Part shown: positions 24,117-33,183 of the stretch, piece by piece | Position numbering within the stretch: position 1 is the first letter of the stretch | How the letters are laid out: each line of letters starts with the position of its first letter | Source of the DNA: Syntrophus gentianae | Lineage (GTDB): Bacteria > Desulfobacterota > Syntrophia > Syntrophales > Syntrophaceae | Assembly: GCF_900109885.1 (NCBI RefSeq) | Contig: NZ_FOBS01000011.1 | Span: 45,593-109,592 of the forward strand | DNA length: 64,000 nt | Direction: 5' to 3' | Notes under the pieces: generated by a model | Database searches by the model: none | Told to the model about the DNA's origin: nothing | What the model saw: only the letters and a program-made list of their open reading frames with translations | Position numbers and translations under genes: made by a program

Positions 24117-26338
24117 CCCAGAAGAATTCGGGCATCCAGAACGACGAGTCGATCGGGTTGCGCCAGCAGGGGATTGATGTCCACCTCCTGGATGGACGGA
24201 TGATTCATCACGAGGTCTGAAAAGGACATAATGACTTTGACGATCCCGGGGATGTCGACCGCAGGAACGTTTCGGTATCCCTTCAGAATCCGGCTGATCT
24301 TTGTCTCATCCATCATCGCCAGGATTTCATCCGAATCCAGGGGCGGGATCCGCAGGGCGATATCCTGGTAGATTTCCGTGAACACCCCCCCGGTTCCGAA
24401 GACGATGACGGGACCAAACTGGCTGTCCCGCTTGCATCCCAACAGGATCTCCATCCCTCCACTGATCTGCTCCGAAACGAGAAATCCCGTGAGACGGGCT
24501 GCCGGACAATTTTCCCTGACGGAGGCGAGCATCTCGGCGCAGGCCTGACGCAAGGCTTCGGCATCCGGTATGTTCAACCGGATGCCTCCCACATCGGATT
24601 TGTGGGTGATATCCGGGCTTGAAATCTTCAGAACCACGGGATAGCCGAGTCGCTCCGCAGCGGCCACTGCAGCATCCACATTTTCAGACTTTTCCCGGCG
24701 AACGCCGGAAATCCCATAAGATTCCAAAAGAGTGAAGGCATCCTCCTGTGTCATAAATCCCGAAGGCGAGTGGCTGATCAGTTCTAAAGCATCTTTACCT
24801 GCGGCAGGAAGAGAAAGGCAGGGGTTCTTCCCGTAAAAGGCTGAAAGGCTCTCTTCAGCCCGGGGCTGGAGAATGTGATGGTAGTGGTACAGGGCGGCCA
24901 GCGACTTGACGGCTCGATCGAGAGAAGAAAAGGCCACAACATTTTTTTCTTTTTCCAGCTTGGCAATGTACTCCTGCCAACGGCCGCCGTAAGTCCAGCC
25001 CACAATTGGCTTTTCCGGGTGCTCAGAGGCGGCTTCGTGGATAATGCCGGAGACGTCGATAAAATCCTTTTCACTTTCCAGGAAAGAACCGGTCACGCAT
25101 ATCACGGCATCCACACCGGGATCCCGCAATAATGCCGACAGGGTCTGGCGATAGACTTCTGGATAGCCGTATTTCATGGCTGCGGGCCAGACGTCGATGG
25201 TGTTGTGCACCTGAAACCAGTCCGGGGAAAGGTCGGCAATCGCTTTCCGAGTCGCCTCGCTCAGTTCGGCCACTTGAAGACCGTAACGGGCAAAGGCATC
25301 CACCGCAATAATCCCTGCGCCTCCCGAGATGCTCACGACGCCGATCCTATTGCCGCCGATTCCGGGAAAAGTCTGAAAGGTCTTGTTGAAATCCATTACG
25401 TCATCCGTCGTCTCGGCCCGGATGATGCCGCACTGGCGGAAGGCCACATCGTAAACCCGGTCTTCGCCGGTCATGGAACCGGTATGTGATCCCGCGGCAA
25501 TTGCTCCTGCCGGACTTGAGCCGATCTTGAAGGTGATGACCGGCTTATGGGCAACGGCGTCACGGGCGGCTTCCATGAATTTTTCGCCGTTTGTGACGCC
25601 TTCCATGTAGATGTTGATGACGGAAAGTCTCGGATCTCGGGCCATGTGGCCGATCAGCTCCGCATATTCCACATCAGCCGAATTTCCGGGATCGATGCAC
25701 AGCCCCGTACCCCCCATCAATCCCGCGTTGCCCACTACATAGATGCCCGATTGACAGAGGACCCCAACCGGGGCCAGAGGATTTATGAAGCCAATGAAGG
25801 AGGTGCAGAAGGAATTGAAATTATTGACGACGCCCAGAGTGTTCGGACCAAGGATGCGGATGCCCTTTTCCTTGGCCAGTTTCAAAAAATCTTCCTGCAT
25901 GGCAACGCCGTCGTCATCCCCATCAGTAAATCCCTGAGCCACGATGATTACAATGCGGACGCCTTTTTCCGCGCACTGACGGAAAAATTCGGGCACTGTA
26001 TTTCGAGGTGAGCAGATAACCGCCAGATCCGGAACCTCCGGGGCATCGAGCAGCGATGTATAAACGGGATATCCCAGGATCTCGCCGCCGGCGACGTTGA
26101 CGGGAAGAATCCGTCCCCGGTATCCCCATTCCAAAAGGACCTCCAGAGGATTGTTGCTGCCTTTGCCTGTACGACGTGTGACCCCCAGCAGGGCGATCGA
26201 TTCCGGAGCCGTCAGCTTGCGGTAATCCTCAACAGGCAGCATAAAGTGAGGAGGCGTTATCCTCTTCGTATCATTCTTCGCTTTTGTGTCCACTTTTGAG
26301 AAATCTCCTTCAATATTGGAATCTATCATTGCAATCAT
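24113..26338 (-). CDS. ADP-forming acyl/acetyl-CoA synthetase, fused alpha-beta
   Basis: 741 residues. A CoA-binding Rossmann domain (residues about 40-160, SIALLGVTRRTGKGSNNP...), two succinyl-CoA-ligase-like domains with the phospho-histidine His285 in AGSHTGSMTGED, then a C-terminal ATP-grasp domain (about 535-741; YPVVLKISSPDITHKSDVGGIR and EVDINPLLA). This is the alpha-beta fused NDP-forming acyl-CoA synthetase. It can make ATP from acyl-CoA, useful to a fermentative or syntrophic anaerobe, or activate acids in reverse; a Pat-like acetyltransferase is excluded because no GNAT domain is present. It starts 1 bp before the pyrD stop region and lies in the same leftward operon. Confidence 0.88.
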   Translation of the reverse strand: MIAMIDSNIEGDFSKVDTKAKNDTKRITPPHFMLPVEDYRKLTAPESIALLGVTRRTGKGSNNPLEVLLEWGYRGRILPVNVAGGEILGYPVYTSLLDAPEVPDLAVICSPRNTVPEFFRQCAEKGVRIVIIVAQGFTDGDDDGVAMQEDFLKLAKEKGIRILGPNTLGVVNNFNSFCTSFIGFINPLAPVGVLCQSGIYVVGNAGLMGGTGLCIDPGNSADVEYAELIGHMARDPRLSVINIYMEGVTNGEKFMEAARDAVAHKPVITFKIGSSPAGAIAAGSHTGSMTGEDRVYDVAFRQCGIIRAETTDDVMDFNKTFQTFPGIGGNRIGVVSISGGAGIIAVDAFARYGLQVAELSEATRKAIADLSPDWFQVHNTIDVWPAAMKYGYPEVYRQTLSALLRDPGVDAVICVTGSFLESEKDFIDVSGIIHEAASEHPEKPIVGWTYGGRWQEYIAKLEKEKNVVAFSSLDRAVKSLAALYHYHHILQPRAEESLSAFYGKNPCLSLPAAGKDALELISHSPSGFMTQEDAFTLLESYGISGVRREKSENVDAAVAAAERLGYPVVLKISSPDITHKSDVGGIRLNIPDAEALRQACAEMLASVRENCPAARLTGFLVSEQISGGMEILLGCKRDSQFGPVIVFGTGGVFTEIYQDIALRIPPLDSDEILAMMDETKISRILKGYRNVPAVDIPGIVKVIMSFSDLVMNHPSIQEVDINPLLAQPDRLVVLDARILLG

Positions 26339-27271
26339 TCATGGTTTACCGAGAGTCCCGATCAGTTCCGAGATGTCGGAGAGAGAATTTTCCCGGAGAT
26401 AGGCCTCTATTCCCTCCAGGACTTTCATTGTGGCGCAGGGATCCACAAAATTTGCCGTACCGATCTGAACGGCCCTTGCTCCGACGATGAGGAATTCCAG
26501 GGCATCCCTGGCATTCATTATTCCACCCAAACCAATCACGGGAATTCGGACGCGATTCACGACCTGCCAGACCATCCGCAGGGCAACGGGTTTGATGGCG
26601 GGTCCTGAAAGGCCTCCGGTGATATTATGAAGAAGTGCTTTCCGATGGACCAGGTCCACTGCCATCCCGGTCAGGGTATTTATTAGCGAAACGGCATCCG
26701 CACCGGCGGATTCAACACTTTCGGCGATCAGGGAAATGTCGGTCACATTGGGCGAAAGTTTCATAATCACCGGGACGTCTGTGGCCCCTTTGACTCTTCT
26801 GGTCACCTCGGCGGCCATTTCCGGTGAAGATCCAAAGGCAATTCCTCCCTTTTTGACATTGGGACAGGAGATGTTGACTTCCAAAGCGGATACTCCTCCG
26901 GCGGCACTGAGAATTTCCGCGACCTTTTCGTATTCTTCCAGAGTTTCCCCGAAAATGTTGGCAATGACCTCTGTGGTATATTCTCTCAAAAAGGGAAGTT
27001 TTTCCTGAACAAAGGCCTTGACACCGATATTCTGCAAACCGATGGCGTTGAGCATCCCGGAAGGGGTTTCTGCGAGGCGCGGCGGCGGGTTTCCTGGCCT
27101 GGGTTCAAGAGACAAGCCCTTCACAATCACCGCACCGAGGCGGTTCAAATCGACAAAAGACGCATATTCCTCGCCATAGCCGAAGGTGCCGGAGGCCGTC
27201 ATGACCGGGTTCCGGAGCTGAAGCGGACCGACATCAACAGACATTATCGGGGTGAAAGAAGTTTCCCTCAT
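26339..27271 (-). CDS. pyrD: Dihydroorotate dehydrogenase, catalytic subunit (class 1B)
   Basis: 310 residues. FMN-barrel motifs: NPVMTASGTFGYG, GIGLQN-type NAIGLQNIGV, and NISCPNVKKGG, whose cysteine is the catalytic base of class 1 enzymes. SLINTLTGMAVD and GLGGIMNARDALEFL bind FMN phosphate. The VKKGG continuation and the presence of pyrK nearby indicate class 1B, a heterotetramer using NAD. It oxidises dihydroorotate to orotate in pyrimidine synthesis. A SPOR protein gene lies between it and pyrK. Confidence 0.95.
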   Translation of the reverse strand: MRETSFTPIMSVDVGPLQLRNPVMTASGTFGYGEEYASFVDLNRLGAVIVKGLSLEPRPGNPPPRLAETPSGMLNAIGLQNIGVKAFVQEKLPFLREYTTEVIANIFGETLEEYEKVAEILSAAGGVSALEVNISCPNVKKGGIAFGSSPEMAAEVTRRVKGATDVPVIMKLSPNVTDISLIAESVESAGADAVSLINTLTGMAVDLVHRKALLHNITGGLSGPAIKPVALRMVWQVVNRVRIPVIGLGGIMNARDALEFLIVGARAVQIGTANFVDPCATMKVLEGIEAYLRENSLSDISELIGTLGKP

Positions 27272-27275
27272 TGCG

Positions 27276-27923
27276 CTACTCTCCTTCCGGTTCCTCGGGA
27301 GTATCCGGAATGGCCTCAGCGGGATCGGGTACGAGAACTTTCCTATCCTGGCCTGATCCTCTGTTGGCGCCCGCAGGTTCCCGGGGTGGGCCTTTCATCT
27401 CTTGTTCGGGAGGCGTTTTTTCCGATATCTTTTTCTGAGAGGCAGGCACCGGACCTGTGGGAACTTCCGGTTTCTTCAGCAGGGATTCTGGTTTTGGGTC
27501 AATTTCCCTTTCTCCCGCGGCTTTCGGAACATTCTTGATGTTCTCCGGCAGGGCGGCTTTATTCTCCCTTTCAATAGCAAAGAAGGAAATGACTTTCTCT
27601 TCCTTGAGTTTCTGCAGAGCACTCAACGCAGCTTCACGGCTTTCATAAGTGCCGACATAAACTCGATAAAACTCGCCTTTTCCCAGCACGGTCAATTTCT
27701 TTAGCCAGGACTTCACCCCCTTTTGTTCGAGGAGTATTTTGAAATTGCCTGCATTTGACTCATTCTTGAACGAGGCGACATGGGCAATATAGGTTTCAGA
27801 GGGTTGCTGTTGTCCCGCCCAAACGGAGTTCGCGCCAACTGGAGACAGGACAAAAAGAAGCAGGGCAAAAGAAAGACGAAGCATGACGATGAACCGAATT
27901 CCCAGAATTTCCTTCTTATACAT
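27276..27923 (-). CDS. Exported SPOR-domain protein between pyrK and pyrD
   Basis: 215 residues from ATG 27923, chosen because GGAGGAG lies about 9 nt upstream; the frame is open to 27983. An N-terminal hydrophobic signal (FIVMLRLSFALLLFVLSPVGANSVWA) is followed by a SPOR repeat at about residues 40-115 (SETYIAHVASFKNES..., FYRVYVGTYESREAA). The last 90 residues are proline/lysine/glutamate-rich and probably disordered. It likely binds denuded peptidoglycan in the periplasm. It starts 4 bp before pyrD in the operon; a cell-wall protein between the two subunits of one enzyme is odd and may be only a transcriptional passenger. Confidence 0.75.
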   Translation of the reverse strand: MYKKEILGIRFIVMLRLSFALLLFVLSPVGANSVWAGQQQPSETYIAHVASFKNESNAGNFKILLEQKGVKSWLKKLTVLGKGEFYRVYVGTYESREAALSALQKLKEEKVISFFAIERENKAALPENIKNVPKAAGEREIDPKPESLLKKPEVPTGPVPASQKKISEKTPPEQEMKGPPREPAGANRGSGQDRKVLVPDPAEAIPDTPEEPEGE

Positions 27924-28016
27924 GAGATAATTTCTCCTCCGTATCCTGCCATTCGAAGGGGATGAAATCCTCCCCCTGGACAAAGCGATTTTCGGCTTGT
28001 GATTCTCTTCTGCAAA

Positions 28017-28838
28017 TCACCAGGTGATCTGGCGAATATCGAAAACGGGACCATCTTTACAGACACGTCTGAACGTTGAAATACCGTCAGACGTTTTAAT
28101 CGGAACGGCGCACCCCAGACAGGCGCCGAGACCGCAAGCCATCCTTTCCTCAACGGATACCTGGCAGGGAAGGGGATTTTCCTCCAGCAGTTCGGCAAGA
28201 CGTCTCATCATGGCATGCGGTCCACAGGCATATACAAAAGCGTCTTCCGGCGAATAGTCTGCAAGTTCCCGCTCGAAAAGATCCGTAACCCTCCCTGGAT
28301 ATCCTGCACTGCCATCGTCCGTGCAGATGCGGATGTCTGAACAAAAAGCCGAGAGTCTATCCAGACCAGCCAGGACGCCTTGATGCTGTGCCCCGAGATA
28401 CACCGTCATCTCGAGAGAATGCGGCTCTCGAATCTCTATCAAGGAAGAGGCCAGGAAAGTCAGCGGGGAAATTCCGATTCCTCCCGCGATCAGAATCACT
28501 CGCCTGGCGCCCGTATTTTGCGAAAATCCCTTCCCCAACGGCCCGAGCAGCGTAATCTCCTGGCCGGCTTTCAGGCATGACAGGAGCTTGGTCCCTTCAC
28601 CTGCGACGCGGTAAAATATTTCCAAGAAAGCGTGTTCTCCGCTCTGTTCGAAGGCATAAATGCTCATTGGCCTTGCAAGAAGAGGCGTTTGCAACTGCGT
28701 GACGCGAATCATAACGAACTGTCCGGGAAGGGGATGGGGAAAGGCCGGAGCAAGTTTCACCCGCAACAGGAAATGGCCTTGAATAACCTCCCGGTTGATA
28801 AGGATTTTACCCTCTATTGAAATTGGGATGGGCTGCAT
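28017..28838 (-). CDS. pyrK: Dihydroorotate dehydrogenase electron-transfer subunit
   Basis: 273 residues. A ferredoxin-reductase-like FAD domain (ARPMSIYAFEQSG; FYRVAGEGTKLLS), an NAD domain (LIAGGIGISPLTFLASSL; YACGPHAMMRRLAE) and a C-terminal [2Fe-2S] site with Cys235, Cys240, Cys243 and Cys260 (CGLGACLGC...C). It passes electrons from PyrD to NAD. The presence of the cysteine set confirms the class 1B partner. It is in the same leftward operon as pyrD, 93 bp before the SPOR gene. Confidence 0.93.
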   Translation of the reverse strand: MQPIPISIEGKILINREVIQGHFLLRVKLAPAFPHPLPGQFVMIRVTQLQTPLLARPMSIYAFEQSGEHAFLEIFYRVAGEGTKLLSCLKAGQEITLLGPLGKGFSQNTGARRVILIAGGIGISPLTFLASSLIEIREPHSLEMTVYLGAQHQGVLAGLDRLSAFCSDIRICTDDGSAGYPGRVTDLFERELADYSPEDAFVYACGPHAMMRRLAELLEENPLPCQVSVEERMACGLGACLGCAVPIKTSDGISTFRRVCKDGPVFDIRQITW

Positions 28839-28871
28839 GAATTGTAACCTTATAAATGTAAATGTCGCCTT

Positions 28872-29375
28872 TCAGTTTCCTGTTAAAGCGCTCTCCCTGG
28901 GAAGATCCGTGCCCATGATCAGGGCATCTTCTCCTTCTTCGGAATAATAGGAGCGTCGAATCCCCTTTGAAACAAGGCCGAATTTTTCATAGAGTTTCTG
29001 TGCCGCGATATTCGAGCGACGGACTTCAAGGACAACACTCCGGCAACGCTCATCCCGTGCGGACTGAAAAAGGGCCTTCATAAGGCAGGTTGCCCGATGT
29101 CGGCGACGAGACTCTGGTTTTACGGCGATTTTCTGGAGATGCACTTCCCCTGCGACAATCCAGCAAATCATATAACCGACGAGAAGGCTGCTCTCCGGCA
29201 GAATCATCCAGAGCGTGAGACTCCGCGAGATCGAAATCGACAGCTCCTGAACAAACATGTTTCTTGTCCAAGGCGAGGAAAAACTGGCCTGCTCGATTGC
29301 CAAAACCTCATCCAGGTCTTTTAGAGTCATTGGCCTAAGGATTTCAGCGACTTTATTGCAGAATTCAGAGACCAT
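28872..29375 (-). CDS. rimI: RimI-like GNAT N-acetyltransferase
   Basis: 167 residues. RPMTLKDLDEVLAIEQASFSSPWT is the standard RimI opening, and LEVRRSNIAAQKLYEKFGLVSKGIRRSYY the C-terminal motif. RimI acetylates the N-terminus of ribosomal protein bS18, or other proteins in some phyla. The acetyl-CoA loop, usually Q/R-x-x-G-x-G/A, reads SRRRHRATCLM: the central glycine is His. Binding may be weakened. The start overlaps the EIIC stop by 11 bp, tying it to the PTS genes. Confidence 0.8.
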   Translation of the reverse strand: MVSEFCNKVAEILRPMTLKDLDEVLAIEQASFSSPWTRNMFVQELSISISRSLTLWMILPESSLLVGYMICWIVAGEVHLQKIAVKPESRRRHRATCLMKALFQSARDERCRSVVLEVRRSNIAAQKLYEKFGLVSKGIRRSYYSEEGEDALIMGTDLPRESALTGN

Positions 29376-30072
29376 GAAAAAGCTCCATCAGGATCGCGGC
29401 CAGGAGGAAAACACCACAGAAGACAGGAATCATTCCTCGCAGGTGGATGGTATTCAAGGCCACGGCGATTCCCAAGAGGGGATAGAAAAAAAAGAGCATG
29501 TTCAGGGCTTCTAAAATAGAGGGGGAAAATCTGGGAAAGAGAAAGGTGGTCACAACGATCCCCGGCCAAAGAAAAAGGAGGATAAAGGAAAAAGAAAGGA
29601 CAAAGTAAAGAAGGGGAGACAGCAGATGCTTTGACGCGACACCGTTGAGATCGGCTTTCTCCGCACAGCTCAGGGCCGCTTTGGCAAGGCGCTCATTGAC
29701 CGAAATGTAAAAAATCTCCATTTTCTGCCCGATGTAACCACAGGGAATATAGATGAGAAGAGAAAAAGCCATAATTTCCCGGCAGGAATGACCGATCATC
29801 CGACCCGAAAGAATGCAGGAGGCCGTCACCAGAATCGCAGTCAGAGAATCATTTGGAGGAATCAAGGTGCCGATTGGCAAACGGTCAATCCAGAACAATT
29901 CGATAAAGGCGCCGATCAACAGACCGGAATAAGGATCGCCAAGGAAAAAACCCATCAGGGGAGCGGCAATGACAGGCCTGGCGATCATGCTTTGAATCAC
30001 GATTCTGTCAAGACAGATCAAACCTCCGAGCAGTGAAACCATTATGCATTGGATGAACATCCGAGCAGCCAT
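29365..30072 (-). CDS. PTS mannose/sorbose-family EIIC membrane subunit
   Basis: 235 residues with about seven hydrophobic segments. The N-terminal LLGGLICLDRIVIQSMIARPVIAAPLMGFFLGDPYSGLLIGAFIELFWIDRLP region matches EIIC of the mannose family, with the conserved R-P-x-x-x-x-P-x-x-G and G-x-x-x-E elements. EIIC normally forms the translocation path together with EIID. No EIID lies next to it. It is downstream of EIIB by 16 bp and overlaps rimI. Confidence 0.8.
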   Translation of the reverse strand: MAARMFIQCIMVSLLGGLICLDRIVIQSMIARPVIAAPLMGFFLGDPYSGLLIGAFIELFWIDRLPIGTLIPPNDSLTAILVTASCILSGRMIGHSCREIMAFSLLIYIPCGYIGQKMEIFYISVNERLAKAALSCAEKADLNGVASKHLLSPLLYFVLSFSFILLFLWPGIVVTTFLFPRFSPSILEALNMLFFFYPLLGIAVALNTIHLRGMIPVFCGVFLLAAILMELFHGL

Positions 30073-30088
30073 TCAAAAACGCAAATAT

Positions 30089-30589
30089 TTAAGGCTTATG
30101 TGTTTTTAAATAATTTTTAAAATTGCAGGATCTCTCCTTTGGAACGCGCCGCAATTCAATGGTGACATTTTCTCTGATCAATTCTTCAAGACGATCTATG
30201 TCTTGACTTCCCAGCAGAACGGAGGGCAGACAGATCATCGCACCGTTCTCACTATAGACATTGCCGATATTCAACTGGGAAAACCGGAAGCCGGACGCAT
30301 AGGCACGCATTGCATCCGAAATGCATGAAAATAGAACGAGCGTTTTTTTGCCGTTTGCATGTGTATAGGGATAATTTCCTGAAAATTCGTCGATGGACCG
30401 AATGATGACTTCCGTATCGCTTGGAACGGCCATCCTCATGACCGTTTCGCGAAACAGATCGGAAGCAACCCCATCATTGGCGACAATGATGCAAGAGGCT
30501 TTTAGAAAAGGCAACCAGGCTTCCAGAATTTGTCCGTGAATGAGACGGTCATCCACTCGGACAAGAACTATTTCATAATTGCTTTTCAT
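30089..30589 (-). CDS. PTS mannose-family EIIB subunit
   Basis: 166 residues from ATG 30589 (MKSNYEIVLVRVDDRLIHGQI); GGA sits 7 nt upstream, while the longer frame to 30625 runs into EIIA. The phospho-acceptor His18 is in VDDRLIHGQI, the standard site. Downstream are the family's IIVANDGVASDLFRETVMRMA and LNIGNVYSENG motifs. It takes phosphate from EIIA and gives it to the sugar or, in regulatory versions, to another partner. Overlap with the stop of EIIA (30594-30596) couples translation. Confidence 0.85.
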   Translation of the reverse strand: MKSNYEIVLVRVDDRLIHGQILEAWLPFLKASCIIVANDGVASDLFRETVMRMAVPSDTEVIIRSIDEFSGNYPYTHANGKKTLVLFSCISDAMRAYASGFRFSQLNIGNVYSENGAMICLPSVLLGSQDIDRLEELIRENVTIELRRVPKERSCNFKNYLKTHKP

Positions 30590-30593
30590 TTTA

Positions 30594-31004
30594 TTATCCG
30601 GCGATTTTCTTGTCCAGAACTTCACTGGCCAGGTAAATGTTTTTTCTGCCGTAATCGGTTACATGAGCGGCAAAATCCCGGAGATTCATATCCTGGCGGA
30701 TGTCTGATACCTTTAAAAGCATCGGTAGATTAACGCCTGTAACCACCTCGACTTTGTCTTTTTTCAGGAAAGAAAGGGATAAATTTGAAGGAGTTCCACC
30801 GAATAGATCCGTCAGAATCAACACGCCTTGACCCTGATCAAGCTTTTTGATGGATGAACTGATTTCCTTTTTCAGGGATTCAACGCCTTTAGAGGAGTCG
30901 ACAGATACATGCAGAAGTAATTTCGAAGGTCCTTTGATAAGCTCTGCCGCCTTGATAAGCTCATCACCGACATTTCCATGGGTTATAATTAAAACTCCGA
31001 TCAT
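30594..31004 (-). CDS. PTS mannose-family EIIA subunit
   Basis: 136 residues from ATG 31004, preceded by GGGGAGGAACAGGT. The phospho-acceptor His9 is in GVLIITHGNVGDELI, and LTDLFGGTPSNLSL is the classic EIIA-Man motif. It receives phosphate from HPr. HPr, enzyme I and HPr kinase genes are not in the window. It is the first gene of a leftward operon that runs through EIIB, EIIC, rimI, pyrK, the SPOR gene, pyrD and two more genes. Confidence 0.85.
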   Translation of the reverse strand: MIGVLIITHGNVGDELIKAAELIKGPSKLLLHVSVDSSKGVESLKKEISSSIKKLDQGQGVLILTDLFGGTPSNLSLSFLKKDKVEVVTGVNLPMLLKVSDIRQDMNLRDFAAHVTDYGRKNIYLASEVLDKKIAG

Positions 31005-31275
31005 ACCTGTTCCTCCCCGACAAGGCGCCACAATCGAAGGCTGACGCTAATGGATTCGTCAACAAATGTCAAGGATTATGAAAGAATTGTCCCTTTATTG
31101 AGGGTGTTGAAAATATTAACATTTTCAAAATAAAAAAGAAGAAAGTTCCCGCTATGGGGCGCATGAGGAAAGGATCGGGAATTAATTTCCTTAAATTCGA
31201 TCCATCTGCCGCTGCCGATGGTGGGGATGAAATCATAATATACCGTAACTATTGATCATTATATTAAAGATTTCA

Positions 31276-31291
31276 TGGCATGATCTCTGCT
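31276..31291 (+). promoter_or_regulatory. Sigma-54 promoter before fliK
   Basis: TGGCATGATCTCTGCT has GG and GC elements at the exact -24/-12 spacing of sigma-54 promoters (consensus TGGCAYGNNNNTTGCW; here CT replaces TT). Initiation would be near 31302, 23 bp before the fliK ATG. An enhancer-binding activator would be needed. Confidence 0.75.
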
Positions 31292-31324
31292 AAAGGTTGT
31301 CTAATCGAATATTGAGGTAATCAA

Positions 31325-32911
31325 ATGGATGCAATCTCTTATAGAATGACAACGACTGGCGAGAAAAATCCTGCGGCGAATATCTTGAGCGCGGACTATA
31401 AATCAGCCAACGCTTCTGGAAAGATAAATAAAAGGCGGACAGATCCTGTAGATCATGACCGGGACCCGTCCTTACCCGGAATTTCTTTTAAAAAAACACT
31501 TGAGAAGATGAATACCGGGGAAAACGAACCCTCGCAATGTGCGCAAATCGAAAATAAAAATCTGCCGGAAGAGGAAATTACCCTGGATTCAACACAGTCT
31601 TCAGACAATGCCCTTTATTCGAATTCAACTCCAGCCACTTTGAAGGATGAGGATATTCAACCTGTTCCCAATGGAATAAGCGCTGAAGACTATACAATAA
31701 TGTTTCCTGATGGCGGGTTCGTCAACATGGAATTGGCGATCATTGATTTTAAGCCTGCTGAGCTTGAGAAACTCCAGGATATAACGCTCGCGGAAAGTCA
31801 GGCCTCATCAATAAACAATCTTTCTTCAACAGAAAATCCTGCCTCTTTTTTGAACGCCCAGTTTGGGGAAGACGCATTTCATCTGGTTTCAAATAAGAAC
31901 ATTGCGATGGATTCAACAAGCAAAATCTCTATGACGACAGGAACAGCCACTGAGGGAAATAATGCAGAGGTAAGCCCAGGCAGTTCTTTAGCGGCACAAA
32001 ATGCTGCCACCAATAGGGATTTGGCGATGAGTAATCTTCCTACTGACAACAAGCCTGAAGAATTATCTGACGCGGCTTTTTCCGAGGGGCAATTATCGTC
32101 ATCCAACAGGCTTTCTCCTGCAGGGGATCGTTCCACCTCAACATCCGGAGAATTATCCTCTCAGCAAAATTACGGGAAAGTGACTGAAAAGGGAGAAATG
32201 CCGCCTTCAGGATATTCAGGAAACGGCTCCGGTCAAAACTCTCTCGATTCTCAAACAAACCAGAGAGAGACCATCCCGGAAAGCTCGACGAACGGGCCGT
32301 CCCACAAGTATGAAAATCTTGCAGAGATTCAAGGCTCCAAGTTCAGTCAGGACATGAATTCCCTCCATGGAAATGCAAGTCTTGGACATGTTGATAATGC
32401 ACGATTTTTTCCCGGGGAGGGTGGACTGTCCGGTGGAAAATCCGGCGAGTTCAAGGCCTTTGATCCACAGGCTTTGATGTCTTCAATCGTTGAAGGAGGA
32501 ACTCAAATTATTTCAAAGGGTGGCGGTCGAGTAAAAATGACCTTGAATCCTCCGAATCTCGGTTCAGTTGATATGGATATCCGGGTCAGGAACAATAAAG
32601 TGGATGTATTGTTCATTGCAGATACACCGGAAGTACAGCAATCGCTTCAGGCAAACACGGATTTGTTGAAAGCGACGTTGTCCCAGCAAGGGTTTAAAAT
32701 TGATGGATACAATGTACTGCTCCAGGGGAATATGGATTCGAATTCCGGACATTTTTCCGGTGAAAATGCCTTATGGCGGAATTCCAGGAACAATTCAGGA
32801 AAAGAACAAACAGGAAAAGATGACCAGACACGTCAAATCATGACCACGAATTTGAATCCGCCAGGAATACCAGATCCGATCAGTTCAAGTAGAATCAGTT
32901 TGTTTATTTAG
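31325..32911 (+). CDS. fliK: Flagellar hook-length control protein FliK
   Basis: 528 residues. The first two thirds are low-complexity, rich in Ser, Asn, Glu and Thr, as in the ruler part of FliK. The C-terminal hook domain (residues about 385-475) has VKMTLNPPNLGSVDMDIRV and the TDLLKATLSQQGFKIDGYNVLL segment. FliK measures the hook and makes FlhB switch substrate class. GAGG lies before the ATG. It opens the flagellar cluster and probably forms its own transcription unit, with a terminator and a new sigma-54 promoter before fliL. Confidence 0.88.
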   Translation: MDAISYRMTTTGEKNPAANILSADYKSANASGKINKRRTDPVDHDRDPSLPGISFKKTLEKMNTGENEPSQCAQIENKNLPEEEITLDSTQSSDNALYSNSTPATLKDEDIQPVPNGISAEDYTIMFPDGGFVNMELAIIDFKPAELEKLQDITLAESQASSINNLSSTENPASFLNAQFGEDAFHLVSNKNIAMDSTSKISMTTGTATEGNNAEVSPGSSLAAQNAATNRDLAMSNLPTDNKPEELSDAAFSEGQLSSSNRLSPAGDRSTSTSGELSSQQNYGKVTEKGEMPPSGYSGNGSGQNSLDSQTNQRETIPESSTNGPSHKYENLAEIQGSKFSQDMNSLHGNASLGHVDNARFFPGEGGLSGGKSGEFKAFDPQALMSSIVEGGTQIISKGGGRVKMTLNPPNLGSVDMDIRVRNNKVDVLFIADTPEVQQSLQANTDLLKATLSQQGFKIDGYNVLLQGNMDSNSGHFSGENALWRNSRNNSGKEQTGKDDQTRQIMTTNLNPPGIPDPISSSRISLFI

Positions 32912-32933
32912 GAGATAAAAAGAACAGCTTCGA

Positions 32934-32969
32934 GGCGCCTTCCTTTTTTATCAGAAAGGAGAAGGTGCC
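32934..32969. repeat. Imperfect inverted repeat after fliK
   Basis: GGCGCCTTCCTTT (32934-32946) pairs imperfectly with AAAGGAGAAGGTGCC (32955-32969). No T tract follows the second arm. It may stabilise the fliK message 3' end; the 400 bp between fliK and fliL holds this, the terminator at 33096 and the promoter at 33184. Confidence 0.35.
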
Positions 32970-33095
32970 GACAACTTGACATTGAAGCGCCACAGACTGA
33001 AGTTATTTTTAAAGAGCGTGTATATAAGAAAAACGACATCAAATTATTTTGAGTTAATCCGTATCCGTTAATATTTAATATTATAAATTTATTTC

Positions 33096-33133
33096 AAGGG
33101 GATGGACGAAAAGCCATCCCCTTTTTTGTTTCT
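33096..33133 (+). terminator. Rho-independent terminator between fliK and fliL
   Basis: AAGGGGATGG (33096-33105) and CCATCCCCTT (33114-33123) form a perfect 10-bp stem with an 8-nt loop, followed by TTTTGTTTC. It separates fliK from the sigma-54-driven fliL operon. Confidence 0.88.
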
Positions 33134-33183
33134 TGAAACAAAAAAAGGACCGGTTGGATGAAAATGAATGTGAAATTCTTCAC

